64,000 nucleotides of DNA. Origin: Camellia lanceoleosa. Taxonomy: Eukaryota > Streptophyta > Magnoliopsida > Ericales > Theaceae. This document shows positions 22,652 to 32,174 of the stretch, in pieces; position 1 is the first letter of the stretch, and each line of letters begins with the position of its first letter. The notes under the pieces were generated by a model, which ran no database searches, had not been told where the DNA came from, and worked only from the letters and a program-made list of their open reading frames with translations. Location: the NCBI GenBank assembly GCA_025200525.1, contig CM045770.1, positions 89,800,084 to 89,864,083 on the forward strand, in the 5' to 3' direction. A program made the position numbers and the translations under genes.

Positions 22652-23418
22652 ATAAAAAAAAATAGACAAAATAATTAATAAGTCCTATTTTGCTCTTAAT
22701 ATTACTAATGCGTCCTATTAACTATAAATATGGATAACTAAAAGGTTCCCAAAAAATTCATTGATCCATAATGGTGTGTCTTATCGCAATCTCACCCTTC
22801 ATATTTAATATGAACAACAATTTTATAAATAATTTTAGCTTAATTAAAATTTAAAATGCTAATTGTAAAAATTATTAATCTTATACTTATAATTTTGTTT
22901 ATGAAAAATCACTTAATTTGAAGAATTAAAAATAATTTAATTATAAATTTTATAATAATTAAATTTATTTATGAACTTTTTTGTTCATATTTTAATGAAA
23001 AATATAAAATGAAAATAAAATATTACTATACTATTATGAACAATTGAATTTTTTTTTTATGTATAATAATTTATAAAAGAAGAAGAAGATATATTTGTTA
23101 ATACTGAAATTTGATATAACTCAATAATAATTTTCAAAACAAAATAAAACTTTTGGATAATTTTTTCATTGTGATTTATGATTTTTTTAATTCTATATTA
23201 TAATTTTTATAATTAAAAAATATTATTTTACTTAGATTAAAAATATTTTCATATTAAATGAGGGTAAATTTGAGATAACTTTCACCATTATGGGGCAATG
23301 AACTTTTTCAAAATATGTTCTGACGAAAATGGGACTTAGTTGTCTATATTGAAACTTGATAAGATTTGATAGTAATCTTAAAAGCAAAATAAGACTTATT
23401 GGTTATTTTTTCTAAAAA
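22652..23418. mobile_element. Long-TIR non-autonomous element
   Basis: About 160 bp at the left (from aataagtcctattttgctc to the caatctcaccctt region near 22797) reappears inverted at the right (from 23418 back to about 23255): aataagtcttattttgctt, a middle block containing ccataatggtg, and a final atttaatatga. The interior is AT-rich with no transposase. Long inverted repeats and size suggest a Mutator-like or other TIR MITE. No TSD was resolved. Confidence 0.6.
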
Positions 23419-24173
23419 ATATTTGAGAGGGCATTGATAGAGTAGGATTAAGTATAGAGGTAAGTAAATCAAAACTGTCAAAGTTAGGATAAAGTTCAAA
23501 TTGTATCATTAAAATAGTTGAGTTTAAAATTAAAATTTACAAGTAAAATTTGAAAACCCGATCTTGCCATCCAAAGAAGAGAGAGAGGGGTAAAAATGAA
23601 ATATGTATATATATGAATATTTTTTTTATTTTAATCTTATTATATTTAACAAATTAAATTATACCTTGATGTATGTATATATAATAAGATTTTTATTAAC
23701 ATGTGCCCTAAAGGCATATGTTAAGAAGATATTAAATGAATGCATTTATATCAATTTATATAGAAAATAACCCAACTTTAAAAGTTGTCTTCACTTTTTT
23801 ATTTATTTTTTATTATATATATATATATATATCTATAATGAGACAAAAATACCCTTTTGCTTTGCACCCTTCTCTTCCATTTTTTTGTATGCCCCTTCAC
23901 CTTCCTTTAATTTCGATGTTGTATATTATTATTTTTTTTTAAAAAATTAAATTTTAGATTGATGGTTTAAAAAAAAAAATCAAATACTAATAATTTTCAT
24001 ATTTTTAGAACATAAAATAATATTTAAAAATTCAAGTATATATTTATATTTATTTTTTCAAACCAATTTATAATTTTTCAAAAATAGATTCTAAATACAA
24101 ATTCTAAAAATTAGAGAATCTTTGTCTTATAAAAACAGGGATACTTATGTCCATATGAAAATATATATATATA
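23419..24173. other. AT-rich spacer with AT microsatellites
   Basis: Contains (AT)n tracts near 23815-23832 and 24160-24173, the latter being the Helitron insertion site. No gene seen. Confidence 0.5.
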
Positions 24174-24220
24174 TCTATATAATAAAGCAAGATGGATTTT
24201 GAAAATATCCTAGAGACATT

Positions 24221-24235
24221 TGTCCTACTAGGACA
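24221..24235. repeat. Perfect short palindrome near Helitron 5' end
   Basis: TGTCCTACTAGGACA is a 7-bp inverted repeat around a single base, 47 bp inside the 5' terminus, and is conserved in copy B. Canonical plant Helitrons are described as having a hairpin at the 3' end only. Confidence 0.7.
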
Positions 24236-24339
24236 TTTTAAGGGTGAAGATTCATTTGCCTATTTAGATAGATGGTTGAGATTACCCCTTAAACATATAT
24301 TAGTATATCCCTACACTTGCTTCCCGCCCAAAGAAAGAG

Positions 24340-24860
24340 TAAACTTCTACTTACCCACGTCTCCCGCTATTCTATCTTTATCTCTCTGTACTCAGCTTCC
24401 CAATTGCCCATGTCTCCCCTCCCTTCTATCTTTATCCCTCTCCCTTCTCTGTTCTCATCAGTTTGTTCTTGCACTCCTCTTCATCACAAGGTATTCCTGT
24501 CCTCCTCCCTCTCTGTTGTATTTTTTTCCCGAATCTATTCTCATCAGTTTGTTCTTGCGATCAGTTTCTAAATGATCAAATTGTAGAACCTTCTGAATGA
24601 TCAGATTGTAGAACCTTGCGATCTGTTACTCATCAGTTTGTTCTTGCGATTAGATTGCGCTGCTGCTCATCATCACCACTCGCAAGGTTCCCTCTCTCCC
24701 ACCTTTGGTTGTTCCCTTTGCAAGGTAATTTTGGTCTCTCTCTGTTTAGGGTTTTTCTCTGTCAATTTTCTTCGAGCTTTGACAATTTCCCTTCAAATTG
24801 AAATTCTGTTTTCTCCTCTTCGTAACGTTTTCTCCAGTTTACAAATGTTCATTTTTTGAG
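24340..24860 (+). other. 5'UTR-like leader with microduplications inside the Helitron
   Basis: CT-rich, with the phrase tcatcagtttgttcttgc three times (about 24448, 24541, 24631) and tgatcaRattgtagaacctt twice (about 24571-24615). It includes agggtttttctctg, common in plant 5'UTRs. Frames here are Ser/Leu-rich artefacts. It probably derives from the upstream part of one captured gene, which I cannot identify. Confidence 0.45.
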
Positions 24861-25014
24861 GTAACAGGTCATTTTTTGGAGGTTGATTTCTGGGTTTGTG
24901 ATCCATTTTCCTAATTGGGTCTGTCATTAGTTCTTAATACTGTTTATCTGTGATCGAATTCAATTATAGCAAGAATATTATCTTTCAATCGTCTCTGAAA
25001 GGCTTGGCTGTACT

Positions 25015-25247
25015 ATAAGCTTTTCAGAGTGTGGAGGTATTGAAATTGAAGAGAACTGGGACAAGGTATTTCAAGGCATAAAATGTTACTTGCATATTGA
25101 TCTACGATATTTGAATGTCTTCTGCAGTGGTGCATTTACTCTATTTTGAACTCTTGGTTCATATAGGTTAAGGCAATATTTCTCCCAACTGAAAAGCCTA
25201 TGACAACTGAGGCAATTGCCCCATTGATTGCCACACTTCCCTTAGAG
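25015..25247 (+). pseudogene. Captured ATP-citrate lyase subunit A exons (copy A)
   Basis: Two exons separated by an intron with GT (25066) and AG (25166). Exon one encodes [17 protein letters not shown]. Exon two (25167-25247, 27 codons) encodes V-K-A-I-F-L-P-T-E-K-P-M, then a segment ending A-P-L-I-A-T-L-P-L-E before GTAAGT. From my knowledge of the family this is a conserved stretch of plant ATP-citrate synthase alpha chain (ACLA), which forms cytosolic acetyl-CoA with ACLB. Only ~44 residues of a protein of over 400 remain, so it is a captured fragment, not a working gene. Confidence 0.8.
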
Positions 25248-25378
25248 GTAAGTCCTGCTTCATTTACAATTTACCTACCGTGACAACTAGGATGGAATTC
25301 ATTCTTTGCAGGATAACTATGTAAATTCTTCATTTCGATCCATACCCACTTTCCCTCTCTCTCTCTCTCTCTCTAGCG

Positions 25379-25546
25379 ATGTCTATCTCTAAAATTTTGG
25401 CGGAGGAGTCTCTTCCGTTGGGTACCGATTACCTACCGATTTAAGTACTCATCAATCACTATCCGGTTAAAGATCAACGGCGATGAGAAGCAAGTCGGTG
25501 TTATTCGAGAGATCGATGTCCGCAAATGCAAACCCCGGATTTGTCC
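25379..25546 (+). pseudogene. Captured NAC transcription factor first exon, frameshifted here (copy A)
   Basis: Homologous to the open exon at 60830-61004 in copy B. Here the frame breaks after S-L-P-L-G and several codons are altered. Most differences replace CTG in B by CG or CCG in A (for example gtccgcaaa against gtctgcaaa, and ccccggatt against ccctgggatt), so the break may be a sequencing artefact. The donor-like GTAAAA at 25547 matches the usual first-intron position of NAC genes. A (CT)n tract precedes the ATG (25355-25374). Confidence 0.8.
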
Positions 25547-26227
25547 GTAAAACTACCCACATAAAAAATTAAAAAATTAAAATTTTGGGTTTTTTGCTTT
25601 GATTATTGATATATACTTGATTAAAAGCCCTAATTTTGGGTTTGATTTGATCTATTTTTGTGCAGATAAATGGGTTTGTTGCATTTTTTGTTTGTTTGTT
25701 GGTAATGCTTGGTTTTGATTCCTGTGAAATTGTATAAAAAAGAAAAAAAGAAGAGGTTTTAAATCTCATGCATAGGATTGTTCATTATTTAGTAGTAATG
25801 AAATGAAAACATAAATCTCTAGGTTGAGCTCTGATAGTGTCTACATGTGTATTTAATGATTCTACAATATTTTAGTGCAATTCAAATATAGGAGTGTTCA
25901 ATACTTATCTCATAGAGTCATGGGATTCTGAATTCAAACATGTTTTGAACATAGCACCCACCTACCCACTCCCACCTCCACTTTATCTGACTTGAAATTT
26001 TGATTTTTAAATATTTTTATTGGTGGGATATTTCCAAGATGGAAAAATATTTACAAGTAGCCCAATCCAAGATTTTTTCATCTTTTGGAATTGTTAGTTG
26101 ATTGCATTATTCTTAGTACATAAATTGTGGCATTAATTAAATTTGTTTAGCCTTCAGCTCCAGAGATTTGAACTAATGATTTTTTAACTATCATGTTTAG
26201 TAATATACCTGTGAATTCATTTTGCAG

Positions 26228-26700
26228 TTACGTTTCCATCTACAATCATCTTTTTCAAGGAAATTTTTGAAATATTTTAGAAGAATGACCAGGCGTAGTC
26301 AACCTTCAAGAAGCAATAAACCTTCAATAAAATATAGGTGTAGCTCACTGGAGGGGGCTTCCTTTGAGCTTAGTGATTTTGATGACGGAAATTACGCCCC
26401 CACCTCCTCTGGTAATTGTAAGCAAAATTGCAGAAAATCTAAACCAAAGTCTTCTGAGATGCTAAGCACGGCTGAACTCATCTCAGCAGTTGACCAGATA
26501 TGGAATTGTGCAAGTCGTTCCCTGGATTTTTTCCAACATAAATCAAATTTGAGACACAGTGATGGTATTTTCAGGAAGAGAATGTATTTTGTTATTCAGG
26601 TGGGAAAGGAAATGGCTGGTCATCTACCTCATCTGAGGAGGTCAACATTTCCCAGTTAATTTGATGACTACTGGCCATTCTTCTTCACCCATGGTACAGG
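26228..26700 (+). pseudogene. Captured exon of an unidentified plant protein (copy A)
   Basis: Begins just after a good acceptor (tttgcag, 26221-26227). The frame to 26659 encodes a basic Ser/Arg-rich N-terminal part, then L-E-G-A-S-F-E-L-S-D-F-D-D-G and S-T-A-E-L-I-S-A-V-D-Q-I-W-N-C-A-S-R-S-L. After about 26575 the plausible protein continues in another frame, seen best in copy B. The composition looks like genuine plant protein sequence, but I do not recognise the family. Being on the same strand after the NAC piece makes a chimeric transcript conceivable. Confidence 0.55.
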
Positions 26701-27821
26701 AAAACTTAAGAGTGTCTGAAAGATGGTGAACCGAAAGTTTTACTTTTGCTCAAATAAATGTAAGTAATTTGGTTTTGGTTTGATTTATGTATTCCATTTT
26801 GGTTTGATTGGCCATAAATGTTTATACATTTGAAGTGTTGTTGGCATGGATAATAAATAGTTAATTATGATTTTAGATTTATTTTTTAATTTTTATAATT
26901 TTTTCCAGGTGTGATTTTGTAATTTTAGATTATGATTTGGTTTATATATATTTTTTATTTTTGTAATTTTTTTTTAGGTGTTATTTTTTTCAATGCTGGT
27001 TAAGTTTTGTTTTATCTCACATACATTGTTTTATTATTATTCGAGTTAATTGCAATGTCATCCTTTCATGTTTGTGCAATCTAATCCGCATTAATGTCTT
27101 TCCTTGATTTTTTAGTTAGGTCGTGGTGTTGCTTTTACCAGCTAAAATAATTGCCTTCTCTTGATTTATAAGGTTCAAAATTTTTGTTATCGTTGAAATA
27201 TCTAACTCGACATAATTGCAAGATTATTGGAGAAGAGCACAAATGGGGTCGTTTTGGTTGTTCAGTTGTTATACTAACTTGCTAGCTTTTAAACAGTTGA
27301 GCTAAAATATTTTCTTTGCGCTTAAGGTAGAAAGTGTTCAGTGCCATAGGCCCCAAAAATAATGAACAAAATTAGATCCAAGTGGAGGCACAATAAGTAG
27401 TTTGAATAATTAGAGTTGATTGCCCACATCATGCTAGGTTGTCATAACTCAGATATTTATCCATCTCTGTGGAGTTCCATTAATTATGAGAACTTCAGCT
27501 CAAGTCAACCCAACAAAACTTTTTTTGAATTTTTTGGAGAACTTTTAAAAGAAACCTCACAACAATAGTAGAGACTTTATCCTTTTGTATTGCTTGAGCA
27601 GTTGGGCTTCAGGAAGTTGTTACAAGATGGTTCAAACTCCGATTGATTTACTGATGTAACTCCAATTATGTAATTACTTTTTTCCTTTTCAGGTCATTTG
27701 ACGAGGTACATCTGTCTAACTAGTTATATATTATATAAGTAAAAGTGAGTTTTCGTGAAGAGTTCTGTGAATTTATCTAATTAAAATATATATATATATT
27801 TTAATCCTAACATTATTTATA
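26701..27821 (+). other. 3' part of the Helitron, no clear exon
   Basis: AT-rich, intron-like sequence with poly-T tracts and acceptor-like sites. A short open stretch follows ataattgcag in copy B (62664-62673). No protein family recognised. Confidence 0.4.
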
Positions 27822-27850
27822 CCGTACTTTCAGGCACGGGCATACACTAG
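27822..27850 (+). other. Helitron 3' hairpin and CTAG terminus
   Basis: CCGTAC (27822-27827) pairs with GCACGG (27834-27839) with one A-C mismatch, followed by GCATACA and CTAG (27847-27850), then host T. This is the usual plant Helitron 3' signal. Confidence 0.88.
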
Positions 27851-28552
27851 TATATATATATTCAAAAACATCATAATTAATTTTCCTTCTATCTTTATAT
27901 TCTCCATACAAGTGGAGGTAGTTAACATCATTTAATAATTAACCGAGGAAAAAAATACATTTTTTTCATTTTGTTTTCGGGATAGGAAATATTTGCACTA
28001 ATCGTGATGTGACCAGTCATTAAAAAATATCGCAAACCCCACCTTAAACTATCCCGAATTTATCCCGAAAGAGATTGAGTGATTGGGATTGAATTGGTGT
28101 AGTGTGAGGTTCATGTATAAAATAAATCTAAACCACAAGATGATAATTTATAATTTCTAAATTGTTAAATCTAAATTTGTAATATTATTGAGCCATTAAT
28201 ACCACCAAGTTATTAATGATATTGATTAAATCAACAAAAGCTAGCTTCAGAATTTACTCATTCTTTTAGGGGAGACAACACAATATATAAGTGGTAAATT
28301 ACAACAATCTTGTTTGAGATTTAAAGAAAATAAATTGAATTTTACAAATTTAGTTTTATTATATTGAATTTTTTCTTAAAATTTTAATTCATTTAATAGC
28401 TTGTTTCCTTTTCATTAATAATTCATTAATCTTATGAGTGATATTATCATCCTTTTATATTGAAATACTATATATTTTATCTTAATTTATTGATGTGTTT
28501 ACATGTCACCTATATTAATTTTGATAATTTTAGAGTCGCTATTAACACCTCC
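27851..28552. other. AT-rich spacer, right end of copy A
   Basis: No gene. The stretch is matched by 63304-64000 in copy B up to the window end. Confidence 0.5.
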
Positions 28553-29048
28553 ATTTCTTCTTTGGACCCTCACTTTTCCAACCCCCATCCAGTTAAATGA
28601 GGCCCCTTTATTTTCTCTTTGAACCCCTCACCTTAATTCCAACTACATCCTCACCCTAACCCACCTTTCCAACCCAACCATTGTCAGCTCTGGCCATAAC
28701 CTCAACCGCCGGCGCCACTCTTCGGTCAACTCTAATCCATAGCCACTTTTCGATCAACTTCATCGCAACCTCCACAGTCGACCACCCCTAACAACTTCAG
28801 ACAACCTCAATCCAGAGCCACCGCCGCAAGCCCCCCATCTCTCTCTCGCCACCATCGCCTAGCCACCATCGTCGATCACTACTCATCCCAACTTAAATCG
28901 CAACGGCAATGAAGGTGACTAGGGTTTGAGGTCACAGATCACGATGTCGGCTAGGGTTGAGATCTCAGATCATGACAGTGATGGAGGTGGCTAGGGTTTA
29001 AGGTTGCAGATCGTTGTCCGGTTACCATCGCACCCCCAAACCTTATCT
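28553..29048. other. GC-richer low-complexity spacer
   Basis: Rich in ccaccatcg, cgccgg and cctcaacc phrases; the second half repeats ggctagggttt-type phrases three times. No long open frame. It flanks the gypsy LTR. Whether copy B also has it cannot be seen, because the window stops first. Confidence 0.4.
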
Positions 29049-29734
29049 CATCACGACCCAAACCTCCCCAGAGGTCTAGCATCAGAATCGCCAAGAATCA
29101 TTGGATTACCAAAGGTCTCTTGACAGATTAGCAAATAATAAGGGCTGCGGAAGCAAATATATAAAATAGACAAGGTCCAATGAATTGTGGTAACGTACAT
29201 GAGACAGTAGATTTCAAAACTTATATATATATACGTGAGCATGCCAGTCAAGGACGCCAATATTTACAAAGGATTTACAGAAGTGTACATCCTAAGACCT
29301 GACTTTACAAAGCAGTCACAGAGACTAGCGTGAATACAAAAACAGCCATGGCATTACACTTCGGTCGGAACCTCCTCAGGAGCCACCACGGTTGGCTGAC
29401 AAAAACAGCACAAAAGGCCGTCAACTCTGGCCCTGGTTACATCCGGGTCACCTACATACATAACATAAACTGTGAGCGGAAACTCAGTGAATAGTAACAG
29501 AGTAAAGGGGTTTTATGAATGATGTTCAGTACAAGTTAGGATCCAGTATTTAAATCAGAACATACTCAGACTTCAAAACAGAAATAGATTTAGATACACA
29601 CTCATGTTCATATTCAGATTTTGCATAAGATCATACGTGGTACACCCATTAGCTATCAGATTAATTTGGTATAGAGACCCACATGCATAGTTGGTACCAA
29701 CGACCATAAAGGTCTATATCTTGCAGGCAAGCAG

Positions 29735-29855
29735 CCATGGTATTGTTACCCCCAAGCAACGGCCACGTGCAGATTGGCCGCGGTATAGTTACCCCCGGGC
29801 GAGGGCCACATGCAGATTGGCCGCGGTATTGTTACCCCCGGGCGAGGGCCACGTG
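29735..29855. repeat. 43-bp minisatellite in the gypsy LTR
   Basis: Units start ccRYggtat and end gcagattgg: 29735-29777, 29778-29820 and a partial 29821-29855, around a core gttacccccgggcgagggcc. The other LTR (about 36950-37022) has about two shorter, altered units. Confidence 0.85.
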
Positions 29856-30250
29856 AGCTAAGGGTGCCACAAATACTTTTCAAAAAATTGGACATTCATT
29901 CATAATTCGTAAGATAGCATTTCAGAAAACAGATCATACCATACCAGTCATAAAATACTTAAGTTAAACATAACTTTACAGAGTTATTACTCACAGCGGG
30001 CCTTGAGACAGACAAACGGAGTAAACTTGGTCAAACGGTACGTGGCACGTGACCTATACAATACATAACAGATACACACTTGAAACACACATTCTAATTG
30101 TACAAAACTTATTTCGTTGGCTCTTAGTGTGTTTCTAATCTCTTATCCTCATTATGGGGTCTTAAACATGGCCTAGGAATGCTTAGGATGGAATGAGGAT
30201 ACAAAAATGCATTGAAAACCATTTCTCAAATTTTGCTGAAGATAAAGTCC

Positions 30251-30575
30251 ATGCTCGAGCGTGGCTTATCCCGCTCGAGCGCACATGCAGATATTGAAGC
30301 TCCGCTCGAGCGTGGACTTCCCCGCTCGAGCGGACTGCAAACTTATGAAAAAGTGCTAGATGCATGAAATTCATGCTCGACGGGTGCTCGACCCCCGCTC
30401 GAGCGTGTGACACAGACCCTCGCTCGAGCGTGAATTTCCCCGCTCGAGCGGACTGCAAAACACATAAACTTCTAGGTATACGCATTTCACGCTCGAGCGT
30501 GACTCTCGCCGCTCGAGCAGAAGTGCATGTACTCAGGCTTCACGCTTGAGCGTGAAAGTCCCCGCTCGAGCGTGG
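30251..30575. repeat. Cluster of GCTCGAGC palindromes, in pairs
   Basis: Ten perfect GCTCGAGC sites plus variants (GCTCGACG, GCTTGAGC) occur in 325 bp. Starts near 30253/30273, 30304/30323, 30422/30442, 30491/30512 and 30545/30564 form five pairs 19-21 bp apart, and one site at 30397 is unpaired. Flanks are often GCTCGAGCGTG and CCCGCTCGAGCG. Its function is unknown. Confidence 0.85.
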
Positions 30576-31549
30576 GTCAAATTTCTGGAAAATCCAGATT
30601 GACCTCCAAGCATGAAACTCAACCCTTAAGCCTTCAAAACTTATTTTTCTGAGCCAATATTTGAGGAAACATATAATAACTCATAAAACAACATGTATTA
30701 AAAATCATTTTAAGAAATCGTGGCCCAAGAGCAACCCAATTTGTGCAAAATCAACATGAACTCTATGAACATGCCATTAATACAACATGCAAGAACCTTG
30801 TTGAATCCAAACCCTCCAAAGCATGACCAAACTTGATAATTTGATGGACAACAAGGTGAATGACCATAATGTGAGTGAAATTAACACATGCATGGAAGAA
30901 ATCTTAGAATTCAAACTCAAAGCATGGAAATTTATGCATGCATGCATGGATTAATCCTCAATTCAACATTTAAAACCCAATTCCTAGCTTTAGACACTAA
31001 TTAACCATGAACCATGAAAGAAACAATTCACATTCAAGTTCAAGGGGATGAAATCTCTACCTTAGGTCTTGAATTCTAGGTGTAGGAGCTCAAATATGCA
31101 ATTTTGCTTTAATTTCTTCTAAGTCTCCAAGCTAAATCTCTTGTTGAACTCAAATTCTCCTACTCTCCCTCTCTCTCTCTCTCTCGAATTGGTCTAAGAA
31201 GAAATGAAGGAATGATGTAAAACAATATAAAATCTATTAATGGCCTAAAGTGCCCACTAATGGCAAAATGCAATTAACTCAAGTTGATGTAAATTAATTT
31301 TATTTAATCATACCAAATCAAATTTAAATTATCTACCATAAAATCACATAAATTCTAGTTAACACATAACACTAATCAATTTCGGAATTGGGCGCCGATA
31401 GGGCTTTCAATTCACAGTTCAAAGTCAAAACATGAACAGATCGTTCTACACCGAATAGATAGAACACAAAATTCAAACAACACATGCAAATTAATTCCAA
31501 ATTCCTCCTAAGCTACTGTTAGGCATAATTAAATGCGAATTAACATTAA

Positions 31550-32162
31550 TCAGAGGTCGGGGTTATTACAGTCTTCCCTCCTTAAAAGAGTTTGGTCCTC
31601 TAAACTCGAAGTACCTTCATTCTGGAACAACATTGGGTCCAATGGGAATAAATCTGGATATCTCTTCATCATGTCTTCCTCGGTTTCCCAGGTTGCATAG
31701 GTTCCTCCATAGTTTTGCCAATCAACTTTTACCAACAGTATCTCTTTATTTCTCAATCTTTTGATCTTCCGATTCACAATCTGGATAGGTCTTTTCTCGT
31801 AGGTATAATTATCTTTCAAAAGCACATATGTTGGCTCAATGACATGGAGTGGATCCCTCAAGTATTCTCGTAGCATCGATACATGAAAGACGTTATGCAT
31901 ATGTTCCATTACTGGGGCTAAGGCGGTACAATACCGGATTGATCTTTTCGAGGACTTCATAAGGTCCAACATATCTTGGCGCCAACTTGCCCTTAACACC
32001 AAACCGAGTTTGACCCTTCATCGAGGTCACCTTTATGAACACATGGTCCCCAACTTCATATTCTCTATCTCTTCTTCGGACATCAACATAGCTTTTCTGC
32101 CAACTTTGTGTAGTTTTCAGGCGTTGCTGGATCAGTTTCACTTTCTCAGTTGTTTCTTGCAT
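31550..32162 (-). pseudogene. gypsy integrase C-terminus and chromodomain
   Basis: The upstream frame (to 31893) has the integrase C-terminal G-D-x-V-F-I-K and F-G-V-K-G-K-L-A-P-R-Y-V-G-P-Y-E segment. After a frameshift near 31920 the other frame gives H-N-V-F-H-V-S-M-L-R-E-Y and the chromodomain: K-E-I-L-L-V-K-V-D-W, then A-T-W-E-T-E-E-D-M, then R-Y-P-D-L-F. Chromodomains of this group are thought to steer integration to heterochromatin. The stop lies 21 bp inside the LTR, so the ORF reads through the PPT. Confidence 0.88.
31571..31583 (-). promoter_or_regulatory. gypsy polypurine tract
   Basis: Minus-strand AAGGAGGGAAGAC immediately before the TGTAATAACC LTR start. Confidence 0.85.
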
Positions 32163-32174
32163 AAGTTCCAGTCC

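Larger units (their letters stand above)
24174..27850 (+). mobile_element. Non-autonomous Helitron carrying fragments of several genes (copy A)
   Basis: The 5' end is TCTATATAATAAAGC preceded by A. The 3' end is GGCATACACTAG followed by T, giving the 5'-TC...CTRR-3' structure and A|T insertion typical of Helitrons. A hairpin (27822-27839) sits 7 bases before CTAG. There is no Rep/helicase. The interior holds, all on the plus strand, a 5'UTR-like CT-rich leader with donor-like gtaa sites, two ATP-citrate lyase A exons, a NAC first exon and an unidentified exon. Several captured fragments in one element are known from plant Helitrons. The same insertion is in copy B. Confidence 0.9.
3404..28552 (+). 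repeat. Copy A of a 25-kb segment repeated at 38817-64000
   Basis: The sequence from ttcaaatcaaatcatat at 3404 reappears at 38817, directly after the N gap. Collinearity then holds through every TE insertion, TSD and spacer to 28552, which matches the last base of the window at 64000. Differences are mainly homopolymer and microsatellite lengths, CWG-type discordances, one 56-bp indel in a MITE, a 7-bp duplication, and a markedly more diverged block in the 5' part of the copia element. Uncollapsed haplotypes are the simplest reading. A recent segmental duplication is the alternative. Confidence 0.93.
29049..31570 (-). repeat. 3' LTR of the gypsy element
   Basis: 2522 bp. Holds a 43-bp minisatellite (29735-29855), a palindrome-pair cluster (30251-30575) and a (CT)n tract near 31166-31183. 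The inner end TGTAATAACC (minus strand) abuts the PPT. Confidence 0.9.

Noticed and set aside
24192..24575. 127-codon frame starting 18 bp inside the Helitron
   Set aside because: The start is close to the terminus but the body is CT-rich UTR-like sequence; it shifts frame between copies near the end and has no recognisable domain.
25015..25247. A functional ATP-citrate lyase gene
   Set aside because: Only two exons are present and the next acceptor leads into unrelated NAC leader sequence; the borders lie inside a Helitron.
30183..30549. Overlapping frames on both strands in the gypsy LTR with repeated A-R-A-like residues
   Set aside because: Produced by the GCTCGAGC palindrome cluster, which is open on both strands by composition.
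30240..30600. CRISPR-like array of short repeats
   Set aside because: Repeats are palindromes with irregular spacing inside a plant LTR; there are no unique equal-length spacers or cas genes.
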